Of a DNA stretch of 64,000 nt, positions 12,858 to 26,300 are shown one piece after another. Source of the DNA: Hyparrhenia diplandra (lineage: Eukaryota; Streptophyta; Magnoliopsida; Poales; Poaceae). The translations under genes were made by a program, and so were the position numbers. Position 1 is the first letter of the stretch. Each line of letters begins with the position of its first letter. The stretch covers positions 114,759 to 178,758 of the forward strand of contig JADLZK010009277.1 in NCBI GenBank assembly GCA_015847255.1, in the 5' to 3' direction. Under the pieces are notes generated by a model. It made no database searches and was not told the origin of the DNA. It saw only the letters and a program-made list of their open reading frames with translations.

Positions 12858-13556
12858 TTGGGAAAAGATGCAGGTGGTCAATTTCGTTGGCCAGGTTCTG
12901 GATTGCTGTCTGGCCCAAACCACACCATCCAAACACAAGACGCCTACAAATTGCAACCATGCATAAAAAGGAGCCACGGTGTCAAATTGTCGATTAAAGC
13001 TAGCCTATAGCTTCTTTGTTCAGATTTGACTGAAATAAACTGGCTGCAAATAAAAAAAGGAAAGAAAAAAAGTGCTGTGCAGAGCGCGTACGTGAAGTGA
13101 GTTCACCCAGTCAAATCCGGCATGTGCATGCAGTACATGGGTACAGCCTTTATCCGTGGGAATCACTCCTGTTAGTTTTTTTAGATGATGAAAAAAGTTT
13201 GGTCCTGCTGGTTGACATTCTAGTACTTATATACTTAACAGTTTGTTAACTAGTTTAAGCATTCTTTTCATTTTCTCTTTTGTCATCATTTTTATTTATT
13301 TCTCATATTTTTCTCACCTTTTCTTTTTTCTCATATTTATCTTAATTATACATGTCTATTTTCAAAACTTCACGTGTGTTTGCGACTCCTTTACTCCATG
13401 TTTTTTAGCCAAAATGTTTCATCTCCCAGGCTCTCTATTCGAGAAAAAAAAAATAAGAGAGTTGTAATAGGTCCACGGTGAGTTTATGGAGTGGAGTAGT
13501 TCCAAACACCTCATAAAGGTGTCTGTAATTTTCATATGGTGGAGAAGGACAATAAC
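12858..13556. other. Intergenic, nothing recognised
   Basis: T-rich sequence (13243-13400) with no supported gene. Confidence 0.5.
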
Positions 13557-16500
13557 TGTAACAGAACCTCCTAAATTACAGGGCCCACATGCACTTATCA
13601 TTGTCATTAAGACCTCTGATCGTTATGCACGAGTTCCCAATAATCTAGAAAGTGCTATTAACCTTCCGAACGGGATCTCATTAACAAGTCACTCGGTATT
13701 ACAACACTTTATTCAAAAATACATCGAGTAAACGGCGGAAGGATTACATAACCATAAGTTTACAAACCATTTGTTCAAATACGCAAACTTAAATATCATT
13801 ATTACAAGCCCGATATTATTGGAGTAACATTATACATATAATACACCGACAACCCCTGCCCAAGGGTTCAACTCTATACGTCATCTTCCTCTGGTAGACC
13901 GTCATGCGGCAGGGGACCAAAACAAGCCTGCTCATGACCACGCTCCCCGCAACAAGGGTCAAAGAACCCCGAAAGTGCGGAAGTACTCAACAAGACTTAC
14001 CCGACAAAGAAAAGGGAAGAAGACTCGGGAATCTTTGGTCTTAGGAGTCAAGGTAAGGCTTTAGCAAGAATCAAAGACTCTTTTGCGTGAGAAAAGCTTA
14101 CTATAAGTGAATCCTTACTTTCAATTTTTTTAACTCAGATTAATAACTCATATACTCTAGGTTATCCTATTCTAGAGCAAACATACTTTTCTTATTCCCA
14201 CTCTCTTTCCTCAAAAACATATTTCATCATTTACTACGATGAATGGGCGTAAGAACGGGTCTCCATAACCAGAAGCAACGGCGATTCATGAACCGATTAA
14301 TACCTTGGGGATCCCTAACCACCACGACATATGTAGCACTTAAGCTTGCATATATCAACCCTCACTCGGTTCGTCCAAAAGCGGGATTTGGGTCCATCGC
14401 CACCGAGCACCGAGTACTCCACCTCCCTACCCCGCCCTAATGACGGTTTGACCAAGAGGATGGGTACATGCTACTCCCGCCATCTCTCCACTCCCAAGGC
14501 GCGGTTGTCCGTTTCGATTTGGCACACCCCCGAGATCGGGCTTAGGGGCATGTGGCGATTAGGGTCGACCGACTGGGGTGACAACCGGCGGCCCGTGCCT
14601 TTGCGAGAAGGCCTCGGGCGTACTAGCGTTCAAAAAGTCCCGAACTTAACAATCCAAACAACGGACGGTCCTTAAGCGACCAACACGGGACAAGCACGCC
14701 TAGGTATCCCGCCGGCTTTCAACCTACATCCCGTCCGATCTCAAATTCATCACTACATCTCTTTCTTTTCGAAAACAGTACCATCTTCTCAAATAAAACA
14801 TTTTGATGAAAAGCTTAACTAATTAAGCGAGGCTAAGCATCACTAAGCATTTTTGAAATAAACAAGTGATCAAGGATGGTATTGAAATAACAAGGATGGT
14901 AATGCAAAGCAATTAGGTTATCACTCAACTCCTAATTACTTAATGCAACATAGCATAGACATAAGTTATATAAAGCTTTTAAAACATCAAGGAAGGGTTT
15001 AATGTAGCAGGGGCTTGCCTTCGTTGACGGAATAAACTAGTTCTTGAGAAAACCCGGAGAAATCCGAACCCGCTTCCTTTGGATAAAGAACCTCCTCGGG
15101 GACGGCTCGGACTTGACACTCTCGAACTCGTTCACTACACGAAATAATGTATGCCTCAACATGATGCCATATATTTAAATATGATGCTTGCGCAGTGCAT
15201 GAAATGATAACAACTTGAGTACAACTTTCCTTCACGATAAAGTTGCAACCCAACAAAACCAACTTGTTGAACTACTTTACAAGATATCATCATCATTGCC
15301 TAAGGAGTTCTCAAGGACCACTTGATTGTGATATGATCCAAGTTTCACAAAACAACCCAAAAGTCACACAAAAACCTAATTTATTTGACACTAAACAAAT
15401 TATAAAACACATAAAATAAAAAGAGCTCAAGATAGAAAATAATTTAAACATTTCAAAACGACTCCAAACTTTTTATACAAGTAGGATACATCATAAAAAA
15501 ACAGTACCAAATAAATTTTCATGATTTTTGGATAAATAGAAAAATTATTAAAAATCCGGGAAGATGCATTTTTCAATTAAAATTTGTATTTTTAAATCAT
15601 GCAAGAACTACTCAAGATCAAAGTTTCAAATTTTTCATGGATTCATATACTCATAAGAAGGCTACACAAAAATTTTCAGAATTTTTGAAGCTATTTTCAA
15701 ATTTCTATGAATTTTGAAAGAATCGGCACTATTCAAAAGTAAAGAAATTGATAAATCAAATTTTAAAACAAAACAGGACCACCGGATTGAAACCGCCCAT
15801 CATCCCGCCGGCCAAGCCTTCGTGTGGCCCAGCCTCTTTGCTACTGTGGCGAGCCGGCCCAGCTCAACCCTCAGCGGCCCGGGCGGCGGCGGCGGTTGGC
15901 CGGCGACAAGCTCGGCCGGCGGTGACCTCACCGGCGGCGCGACTTGCCCCTCTCGACTCCCCTTGACCTCGCGGACCTCATGGCACCCGAAACCGAGACC
16001 TAGGACACGGCGGCAACCATACCGACGGCCATGGCGGCCATGGCGGCGCGGGCGGGCGGCGGTAAGCGGCCCAGCGGGGCTTTCCGCCGACGGCGGACAC
16101 CGGCGACTCCGGCACCATCGAGGGCGAACCCGAGCCCCTCGCTTGGTGAGCCTCCAAACGACCTACGCGGACGCCGCTACGCGCGGCGGGGGCGAAAAAC
16201 ACGGAGCTCGTCGGCGTCCGGCGTTCCGCGACTACGGTGCGAAGAATGGAAAACGGTCGACACGAGCATGACCACAAGCTCTCCCCGACGGCGGTCGCGC
16301 GCGATGGTTTGGGCGGAGACGCGGCGGAGGGTGGTCGGCGGCGATGGCGGCGGCGGCGGCGGTGCTCCCGGTGGCAACGATGGCGTTCGGCGTGTCCGGT
16401 GCGTGGTCCGCCGAAAACGGACGGCGCATCATGACCACATCATCAAGGCGGCTGGATGGCAAGATAGTTTAGCATTGAGACTCACCAAATCAGCCGACGA

Positions 16501-17509
16501 CGGCGAGGCAACTTCGTGGCGGCGCGCCGGCCGCCGTGGAGAAGACGACGGCGCACGGGCGAATCCGGTCGACGAACCACAACGCGAGTTGGCTCAAGCG
16601 CGCGCAACAAAGTTGCGAACACGATGGCAAAGTTAATTGGATGGATTGGAGCTTGAGGACGGCGGCAAAGGAAAGGGGCGGAGGCGGTTTCCGGCGGCGA
16701 TGGAGGAGAAAAGAAAAAAATCGACGACGGCGTCGACGTTGGCTTTATAGGGCAAGGGATACATGGACAGGTGGATGGCGTCGTCGCGAAGGCCCGCTAG
16801 GTAGCTGGTGACGCGAGGGCGACCGAAGGCGCGAGAACGACCCGGCGGCGCCCGGCGACACGCCGGTATGGAGGAAGAACAGGGGTTTCCTCGTTCACTT
16901 TGTAACCCCTAAAATCCTATCTTTTTCTGAATTTCATCAAATTCTCCCCAAATTTGAACTGAACTCGAAAAATTCCAAAAAGTGACTTAGGCTAATTTTT
17001 CAAGATCTACAATTTTCACAATTGGAAGATTTTCAAATTCGGCCTCTAAATATGACTTTTTGAAATGGGGTCAAAAAGGGACAAATTTGAATTCAAAATT
17101 ACTTTCAAATTTATTCAAAAACTTTGTACACCTCTTTTGTACATCAAAACAAGATCTACAACTTGGCTTTTGGAAAATTTTGCAAATTTTGCTTAGATTT
17201 TGAATTATGAAAAAGGGGATAAAAAAGAGAGAATGGAATTAGGGTTTTTCGAAGTTCAATTCAAACTTGAATTTGATTCAAAATTCAGATTCCCAACCTA
17301 TATTATCAAACCATCATTCCAACAACACACTTAGGATCAAAACATAAATTAAAATTAAATCACTCTAAATTTTCTTAAGCACAAACATACTCTAAAAAAT
17401 ATAAACTAAATTTTAATTCAATGCATTTCAAATTTTCTATTTATGCATGCTTTATGATAATCATGATGACATGACAATATTTTAGTTGAGTAACACCAAG
17501 GGTGTTACA
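13557..17509 (-). repeat. Chromovirus LTR 1 (3' LTR of copy A)
   Basis: 3953 bp, bounded by TGTAACAG and GGTGTTACA. It has AT-rich arms and a GC-rich core at about 15780-16870. A TATA-like TATAAAG lies on the minus strand at 16744-16749, so U3 is about 0.75 kb and R-U5 about 3.2 kb. Confidence 0.92.
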
Positions 17510-17510
17510 G

Positions 17511-17526
17511 CCTTTCCCCCTAAAAG
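17511..17526 (-). other. Polypurine tract, copy A
   Basis: The minus strand reads CTTTTAGGGGGAAAGG directly before the 5' end of the LTR (TGTAACACCC). This is the expected position for plus-strand priming. The same tract lies at 27321-27336 in copy B. Confidence 0.75.
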
Positions 17527-17648
17527 AAATCTCGTCCCGAGATTTAAAACTCTGGGGTTAAGTAACGGCAAAGGAAATGTGTCAAGCAAACACATCTCAA
17601 ACTAGTTCACAAAACGGTAGGGTTTTACCTAATATAGGCTACAAGAGT

Positions 17649-20600
17649 TTAAAGAAACAAACTATAACTTAGGGAGGGATTATAACCTAGATAGAAGCAA
17701 GAAATTCGGGAAGTGCTCTTGCAGATATTCCTCGACTCCCATGTAGCTTCTTCTTGAATGTTGGTTCCATTGAATCTTATACCATTTGGTTGTTCTTCTA
17801 CGAGTGACACGATCTTTTTGGTCGAGAACTTGAACAGATATATTCGAATAGACCAGATCAGGTTCAAGTGCAACTCCTTCAATATCAACCACTTGATCGG
17901 GCACTCGAAGACATTTCTTCAATGGGATACATGGAACACATTATGCACAACCGAAAGGTGTTCGGTAACTCCAAACGATATGCTACTTTTTCCACATCTT
18001 TCCGAAACGGAATGGTCCAATATAACGAGGTGCTAACTTTCCTTTGATTCCAAATCTTTTTACTCCTTTTATAGGTGATACTTTTAAATACACATAATCT
18101 CCCACTTCAAATGTCAAAGATCGACGTCTTTTTTATCGCAGCATAACTTTTTACGTCGAGATCGAGCCACTTTCATATTTTTTGTATGACGCGAACCTTC
18201 TCTTACGCATCCTTAACCAAATCCACACCAAAGAACCATCTTTCTCCGTGCTCGGACCAATTCAAAGGAGTTCTACATCCGCGACCATATAAAGCTTCAA
18301 AAGGTGCCATCTTGATACTCTCTTGATAAGCGTTGTTGTAAGAGAATTCGCGCCGAGGTAAACATTCATCCCATTTTTCTTGATAAGTGAGAACACGGGC
18401 TCGTAGCATATCCTCTAAAATTTGATTAACCCTTTCGGTTTATCCATCGATGCGTGTGGGTGATAAGTGAACTATGATTGAGTTTGGGTTCCCAATGACT
18501 TTTGTAATTGTGCCCAAAATTTATCTATAAATATTGAACCTCGATCCGAGACAATAATCTTTGGTGCACCATGTAGACTGAAAATCCGACCGACATATAA
18601 CTTAGCATAATCTATTGCCTTATAGTGAGTCTTCACCGGTAAGAAATGTGCAATCTTAGTAAGTCCGCCCACAATAACCCGGATAGAATCAAAACCTCTT
18701 GATGTATTGGGTAAACTAACAATGAAATCCATGGTTATTTCCTCCCATGTCCATGACGGAACAGCAAATGGATTTAAGCGTCCTGCAGACTTTCATGTGT
18801 ACTTTGCCTTTACTCGCCGACATGTATCACATTTAGCCACATAACGAGCAACTTCTATCTTCATCTTGGTCCACGAGAATCTCTGCTTTCAAATCTCGAT
18901 ACATCTTAGTGCTTCACGGGTGAATAGAATACCTAGTCAAGTGTGCTTCATCCGGGATCTCCGACGTAACTTCGGGAACCTTTGGTACTACCGGGCGATT
19001 CTTGAACCATAATACATCCTCTTCATCAATTTCGAAACAAGATGGTTTTCTACTTCTAACTTTCTCTTTGATATGTTCTACACCTTTATTTTCTCTACAT
19101 TTTGCAATAATCGATCTCGGATATTTGATTCCACGGTGATCTTGGATAGAGTCCCTTGTTCAATAATTCCCAAATTCAACTTTTCCATATCTTGACACAA
19201 AGTCTTATCCACTAAACTTACTTCAAGACAATTGCATTGAGACTTCCGACTAAGTGCATCGGCCACCACATTTGCTTCTTAGGGATGGTAATGCACTTCC
19301 AAATCATAATCCTTGATCAACTCCAACCATCTTCTTTGCCTCATATTCAGGTCGACGGGTGAAGATATATTTTAAACTCTTGTGATCGGTATAAATATGA
19401 CAAGTGTTGCCCAACAAATAATGACGCCAAATCTTTAGTGCATGGACAGCTCACGCTAATTCTAAATCATGAGTTGGATAATGTTCTTCATGACGTTTAA
19501 GTTGTGCGGAGGCATAAGCAATAACTCTTCTTTCTTGCATCAGTACACAACCAAGGCCAATACCGGAAGCATCACAATAAACATCGAACGGCTTTTCAAT
19601 ATCCGGTTGAGCTAATACACGTGCAAGAGTTAATGCCTTCTTTAGAATCTTGAAAGCTTTTCACACACTCGGATGACCGGACAAACTTAGTTTGATTTTT
19701 CAACAACTTCGGTGATAGGCTTTGCTACTTTTGAAAAGTCCGGAATAAACCGACGGTAATATCCCGCCATTCCGAGAAAATCGCGGACTTGATGCACAAA
19801 GTGGTTGGGGGCTTCCAATTGAGAATATCCTTGACTTTACTTGGATCAAGCGAAACTCCATCGGTGACAACACATGACCCAAGAATTGTACTTTTTCTAA
19901 CCAAAACTCACACTTACCGAACTTGGCATATAAATGATGATCTCTTAGGACGTTTCAAAACAATTCGAAGGTGCTCAAAGATGCTCTTCTTTGTTCTTGG
20001 AATATATCAATATATCATCAATGAATACCACTACAAACTTGTCAAGTTCTGACATGAATACCGTATTCATCAGATACATGAAATGAGCTGGGGCATTGGT
20101 TAATCCAAAAGACATCACCAAATACTCATATAGACCATATCCGGTAGTGAAGGCGTCTTTGGAATATCTATCGGTCGATCTTAATCGATGATATCGACCT
20201 CGAGGTCAATCTTAGAAAAGACTTTTGCTCCGGCAAGTTGATCAAAAAAGCGTAGATCAATGCGGGGCAAAGGATACTTATTTTTAATCGTCACTTCATT
20301 CAGTGGACGATAATCGACACACATCCTCAAAGTGTGATCTTTCTTTTTCACAAATATTGCAGGACACCCCCAAGGTGATGAACGGGTCGAATAAAACCTT
20401 TGTCCAATAATCCCTCGCAGAATCGGTTTTTAGCTCGCTAATTCTTTAGGTGGCATTCTATATGCTCTCCGGATATTGGGGCGGTTTCGGCTTTAGATCG
20501 ATTCTGAACTCAACATCTCTCGTGTCGCGGTAAAACGGGTAAATCTTCCGAAAACACATCCGGGGAATTCACAAACTCTTTGGGATATCCTTTATTTCCT

Positions 20601-20970
20601 TAACGGATGTAGCACGCAGATTCTCTCAACTTGACCCTCTTAGGAATAGGAAGTTGAATAAGAAGTTGGGAAGCGCTATCGGGTATATTTACCCTTATTG
20701 TTCTATTCAAAACATCGATGATGACCCCATGCCGATACATCCAATTCATACCCGGGATCACATCTATATCTTGATCCTTTAGAATTAGCATGTTAGTGGG
20801 AAAATTATGCCCACCTAACTTTTTAGGCACTGGTATACTATTTCTTTAGAACACGTGACGCCCCCAGGCATCAGTATCAAGAATTCCTCTTTTGTTTCCC
20901 CAATGGTTAAGTCATGCTTCACAACAAATGTTCTATTGATGAATGTATGAGATGCTCCGAATCAAACAAT
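17649..20970 (-). pseudogene. Chromovirus pol, copy A (protease, RT, RNase H, integrase, chromodomain)
   Basis: Read on the minus strand from high to low coordinates. Protease remnant near 20950. Reverse transcriptase about 20350-19700, with catalytic VVFIDDILIY at about 19995-20030. RNase H start near 19540 (DASGIGLGCVLMQ). Integrase core 18732-18203, with DFIVSLPNTSRG and IVSDRGSIF. C-terminal chromodomain 17880-17680 (RTTKWYKIQWNQH and WESR-like end). The frame is broken many times by small indels and CAG-to-CGG-type substitutions, so no continuous polyprotein exists as sequenced. The same motifs recur about 9.8 kb downstream in copy B. Confidence 0.85.
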
Positions 20971-21059
20971 GTAATCTGCAGGATGATTAGCAACAGGAAA
21001 CATACCCATCATGACGGGTTCCCCCGAGGCATTTCATCAACATTAGTATAGAACACCCG

Positions 21060-22181
21060 CCCAGGTTTTTCTTCTTAACTTTGCCCTTTCGAGCATTCTC
21101 GTCCACTAATGTTTTGTTTCTCGTGGGTCGCTGACTTCCCGATGCTACCCGAAAATTGGGATTATACCTCCGAGGATTGGGGCATTCTCGGGAATAGTGT
21201 CCGGGCTTGCCACGGTTAAAACAGATAGTACCACCTTGGACTTGTGGAAGGGGTTACGAATGACAGAGCATTAATTTTGGCGTGGATAGGTAAAAGCTGT
21301 AGCGGGCGACAAATGGCTGCCGCCTAGGCTGAACTTTGGCGCGGTGGGCGATAAGGAGGGCGATAATGATTGACCGGATGATAGATCACCTCTCGACGCT
21401 TCTTATTTCCACCGTAAAAATCCGGAAGATACATTTTTCTTCTTGTTCTTAATCTCCTTGTGTTGACGATACTTTTCTTCAAAGATGGAGTGCCATATTT
21501 ACCACATCATGATAAGTGTCTGCGTGGCACGAGTGGGCATCATTGTGCGAAGCTTTATATTTAGACCACGCAAGAACCACTCCTTTCTCTTCGGATCTGT
21601 ACTAACATGTTTCGGAGCATACCGAGAAAGATGATTAAACCGGCCAACATATTCCATAACCGACCGATCTCCTTGTTTCGGATCAATAAATTCCGTTAAC
21701 TTTTTGGCCATCACACCTTCGGGAATGTAGTGTGCACGGAAAGCTTCATGGAACTCGGCCAAGTCACTTGGTGACCAAACCTGGCCGCATGGCAAGAAAA
21801 GTAGCCCACCAAGCTCCCTGCAAAGCACCTCTAAACCGTTGGGGCCGCAAAATGGGGCTTCGATAGGTGGTAAAATCCATAAGCTCAAACTTTTGCTCCA
21901 TAGTACGGAGCCAATCATCTCGCCTCCAAAGGTTCATTTGCTCTCGAAAAGATTGGGGGCTTAGTGTCGGTGAAATCGGGGTATGAATTTTTCTTTTTAT
22001 CATTTCGACGACCATGATTACCCCGATCACTATTCGACTATTACGTGCCACTTCTCGCATTAAGCGACTATTTTCGAGAGTGGCTTGGACCAAAGCGACT
22101 ATGGCATCGGTCGATTAATCGGAACTCCGTGGTGGACCGGGAGCAAGCGACCCTCGAACTACTAGCATTAGATTGAGGCAT
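21060..22181 (-). pseudogene. Chromovirus gag, copy A
   Basis: Start ATG at 22181 (MPQSN). The retrotransposon gag domain is recognisable by WATFLAM, FHEAFRAHYIPEGVMAKKL, YVGRFNHLSRYAP and KEWFLRGL. The zinc knuckle at about 21180-21230 has been altered, with codons changed around its cysteines. Compared with copy B, many glutamine codons (CAG) appear here as arginine (CGG), and several small deletions break the frame. Confidence 0.8.
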
Positions 22182-22365
22182 ACTTTACAATCAAACCGAC
22201 TTTATTCATTAGCTTACATATAACTTCCTAAAAAGGTTACAAAGAACATACCAAACCGGTTCACTTATTTATTATACAATCCCGCACCAAAAGCGGGACC
22301 ATCCAACCCACTAAGTTTTACACACTCTTACTATCTAACATATCTTACAACATCCTCACAACCAC

Positions 22366-22988
22366 TCAAACATCATTCTCATTGTCCCGGTATTGCTCTA
22401 TCTCCTCCGGTTCTTCTTCTTCTTCACCATCGCTAAGTGGTGCTATCTCCTCATTTCCGCTTCTTCCTCATTCTCATTTTCAACCACACCTCCATCATCC
22501 TCAACATCTCCATACCGGTGGTTCGATGGATGGCTTCATGTAAATTGGCATTGTAAGCTTCCAACCCTTGCACTGAAGCTTCTAGGGCATGAATATTTGG
22601 ATGGCTAGTATCATGTCCTGCCTTTCAAACTCCCTTTCGTGAAGTATATTAAATACAACTTGACGACATTCTTCATAGTCCAAATCACGTCGTTCCACTT
22701 CACCTTGCGGATCACCAACTGTAAGGTAGCATCCTCATTGGCTCCGGTAACTTACGTCAACTCTTGGTGAGCCTTCCTACTTCAGCTTGAAGATCAACAA
22801 TCCGGGAAGTGCCTTCGCTCTAGCTCTATTTGCTTACGCCAACTCTCTAGTAAGCCTTTGTATCTCGGTGATAAATTGGGCCTACTAGTGTCTTCTTTGC
22901 TAGCACCATCATGTCTTGGAGCAAGTTGGTGTCGAGGAACTCCTTTGGGTCCTGTCTTCTTTGTTGGGGTCAACTTAGTACGGGCCAT
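22366..22988 (-). CDS. Chromovirus pre-gag ORF with histone H3-like N-terminus, copy A
   Basis: Separate reading frame between the primer-binding site and gag. It starts MARTKLTPTKKTGPKG and continues VPRHQLAPR. Aligned with the histone H3 tail (ARTKQTARKSTGGK, then APRKQLATK), the residues matching R2, T3, K4, T6, K9, T11, G12, K14 and a PR.QLA block are shared. The open frame is continuous from 22988 to 22794. It then appears to carry on through a heptad-like stretch and an acidic tail to a stop near 22366, with frameshifts at 22800, 22740 and later. Its function is not known. The similarity is seen directly; the interpretation as mimicry is inference. The downstream extent is uncertain. 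Confidence 0.55.
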
Positions 22989-23341
22989 CCTATAGATAGG
23001 AAAGATTGAATTAAGGATGGATCACGAAGATTATCAGGTTAGCAAGCATAGGATTGATATACCTAACCCAAAACCACAATTAAGGGAAAGTGATTAACAG
23101 GTTAATTAAGCATGATGCATGAATCGAACTTACTTAAACTATGCTTAAAACGAAACTTATTATATAGGGCAATATAACATGTTACTCCACTACAAAACAT
23201 TTGAATTATAAGAAAAGATTTACAAATTGATTCAAGATGAGCTATAAGCAATTTGGACCAAATTGAGAGTTTAAATTAATTTGACTCAAATCATTTTGAA
23301 GTTTTGTAAAATAATACTACAAGAATCGGTTAATGATTATT

Positions 23342-23352
23342 GCTCGTACCAA
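23342..23352 (-). other. Probable tRNA-Met primer-binding site, copy A
   Basis: About 6 bases inside the LTR edge the minus strand reads TTGGTACGAGC. The usual initiator-methionine primer site of Ty3 elements is TGGTATCAGAGC. The difference is a loss around the CAG, the same kind of change that affects the coding regions. The identical variant is at 33167-33177 in copy B. Confidence 0.5.
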
Positions 23353-23358
23353 CCGTAA

Positions 23359-26300
23359 TGTAACCTCCTAAATTACAGGGCTCACATGCACTTATCATTG
23401 TCATTAAGACCTCGATCGTTATGCACGAGTTCCCAATAATCTAGAAAGTGCTATTAACCTTCCGAACAGGATCTCATTAACAAGTCACTCAAAGATTACA
23501 ACACTTTATTCAAAAATACATCAGAGTAAACGGCGGAAGGATTACATAACCATAAGTTTACAAACCATTTGTTCAAATACGCAAACTTAAATATCATTAT
23601 TACAAGCCTGATATTATTGGAGTAACATTATACATATAATACACTGACAACCCTGCCCAAGGGTTCAACTCTATACGTCATCTTCCTCCGGTAGACCGTC
23701 ATGCAAACAGGGACCAAAACAAGCCTGCTCATGACCTGCTCCTGCAACAAGGGTCAAAGAACCCTGAGTACGGAAGTACTCAACAAGACTTACCCGACAA
23801 AGAAAAGAGGAAGAAGACTCGGGAATGCTGGTCTTAGGAGTCAAGGTAAGGCTTTAGCAAGAATCAAAGACTCTTTTGCGCGAAAAAAAGCTTACTATAA
23901 GTGAATCCTTACTTTCAATTTTTTTAACTTTCGATTAATAACTCATATACTCTAGGTTATCCTATTCTAGAGCAAACATACTTTTCTTATTCCCACTCTC
24001 TTTCCTCAAAAACATATTTCATCATTTACTACGATGAATGGGCAGAAGAACGGGTCTCCATAACCAGAAGCAACGGCGATTCATGAACCGATTAATACCA
24101 AATGGGGATCCCTAACCACACGACATATGTAGCACTTAAGCTTGCATATATCAACCCTCACTCGGTTCGTCCAAAACGGATTGGGTCCATCGCCACCGAG
24201 AGCACGGTACTCCACCTCCCTACCCCGGCCCTAATGACGGTTTGACCGGTAGGGATGGGTACATGCTACTCCCGCCATCTCTCCACTCCCAAAGGCGCGG
24301 TTGTCCGTTTCGATTTGGCACACCCCGAGATCAGGCTTACCGGGGCATGTGGCGTTAGGGTCGCCCGACTGGGGTGACGTGGGCGGCCGTGCCTTTGCCC
24401 AAACGGCCTCGGGCGTACTGCGTTCAAAAAGTCCCGAACTTAACAATCCAAACAACGGACGGTCCTTAAACGACCAACACGGGACAAGCACGGCTAGGTA
24501 TCCCGCCGGCTTTCAACCTACATCCCCGTCCGATCTCAAATTCATCACTACATCTCTTTCTTTTTCCAAAAAACAGTACCATCTTCTCAAATAAAACATT
24601 TTGATGAAAAGCTTAACTAATTAATAAAGGCTAAGCATCACTAAGCATTTTCGAAATAAACAAGTGATCAAGGATGGTATTGAAATAAACAAGGATGGTA
24701 ATGCAAAGCAATTAGGTTATCACTCAACTCCTAATTACTTAATGCAACATAGCATAGACATAAGTTATATAAAGCTTTTAAAACATCAAGGAAGGGTTTA
24801 ATGTAACAGGGGCTTGCCTTCGTTGACGGAATAAACTAGTTCTTGAGAAAACCCGGAGAAATCCGAACCCGCTTCCCTTTGGATAAAGAACCTCCTCGGG
24901 GGACTTGGCTCAGACTTGACACTCTCGAACTCGTTCACTACACGAAATAATGTATGCCTCAACATGATGCCATATATTTAAATATGATGCTTGCGAGGTG
25001 CATGAAATGATAACAACTTGAGTACAACTTTCCTTCACGATAAAGTTGCAACCCAACAAAACCAACTTGTTGAACTACTTTACAAGATATCATCATCATT
25101 GCCTAAGGAGTTCTCAAGGACCACTTGATTGTGATATGATCCAAGTTTCACAAAACAACCCAAAAGTCACACAAAAACCTAATTTATTTGACACTAAACA
25201 AATTATAAAACACATAAAATAAAAGAGCTCAAGATAGAAAATAATTTAAACATTTCAAAACGACTCCAAACTTTTTTATACAAGTAGGATACATCATAAA
25301 ACAGTACCAAATAAATTTTCATGATTTTTTGGATAAATAGAAAAATTATTAAAAATCATGGAAGATGCATTTTTCAATTAAAATTTGTATTTTTAAATCA
25401 TGCAAGAACTACTCAAGATCAAAGTTTCAAATTTTTCATGGATTCATATACTCATAAGAAGGCTACACAAAAATTTTTCAGAATTTTTGAAGCTATTTTC
25501 AAATTTCTATGAATTTTGAAAGAATCAAAGACTATTCAAAAGTAAAGAAATTGATAAATCAAATTTTAAAACAAAGCAGACCACGGTTTGAAACCGGCCC
25601 ATCATCCCGCCCGGCCAAAGCCTTTGTGTGTGCCCGGCCCGCTGCTATTCTGCATGATGGGCCGGCCCACCCTCCCGCGGCCGGCCCGTGGCGGCGCCGG
25701 CGGTTGACCGGCGAGAGCTTCGCCGGCGGTGACCTCTCCGGGCGCGACTTGCCCCTCCCTCCATCTTGACCTCGCGGACCTCATGGCACCCCAAACCGAG
25801 ACCCAGGACACGGCGGCAACCATACCGACGGCCATGGCGGCAACGGCGGGCGGCGGGCGACGGCGGGGAAAAGCCAACGGGGCTTTCGGTCGGCGGCGGG
25901 ACACCGGCGACTCCGGCACCATGGGGCGAACCCGGGCCCACTCGCAGGTGAGCCTAAACCGACGCGGCTAAGACTTCTGCGCGCGGAGCGGCAACACGCG
26001 GGCTCGTCGGCATACCGGCGTGCTCCGGCGACTACGGTGCGAAGAATGGAAAGCGGTCGACACGAGCATGACCACAAGCTCACCACGACGGCGATGCGCC
26101 ACGATGGTTTGGCGGAGAGCGAGGCGGAGGTGGTCGGCGACGGCGGCAGCGGCGGCGGCGGTGCTCCCGGTGGCAACGATGACGTTCCGGCGTGTAAGTG
26201 CCCCTCGTGGGAAAACGGACGGCGCATCATGACCACATCATCAAGGCGAAGGCTGGATGGCAAGATAGTTTAGCACGAGACTCACCAAATCGACGGGCGA

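Noticed and set aside
15714..16811. Host genes in the GC-rich part of the LTR
   Set aside because: The open frames lie inside the LTR, are not conserved among the three LTRs and overlap on both strands.
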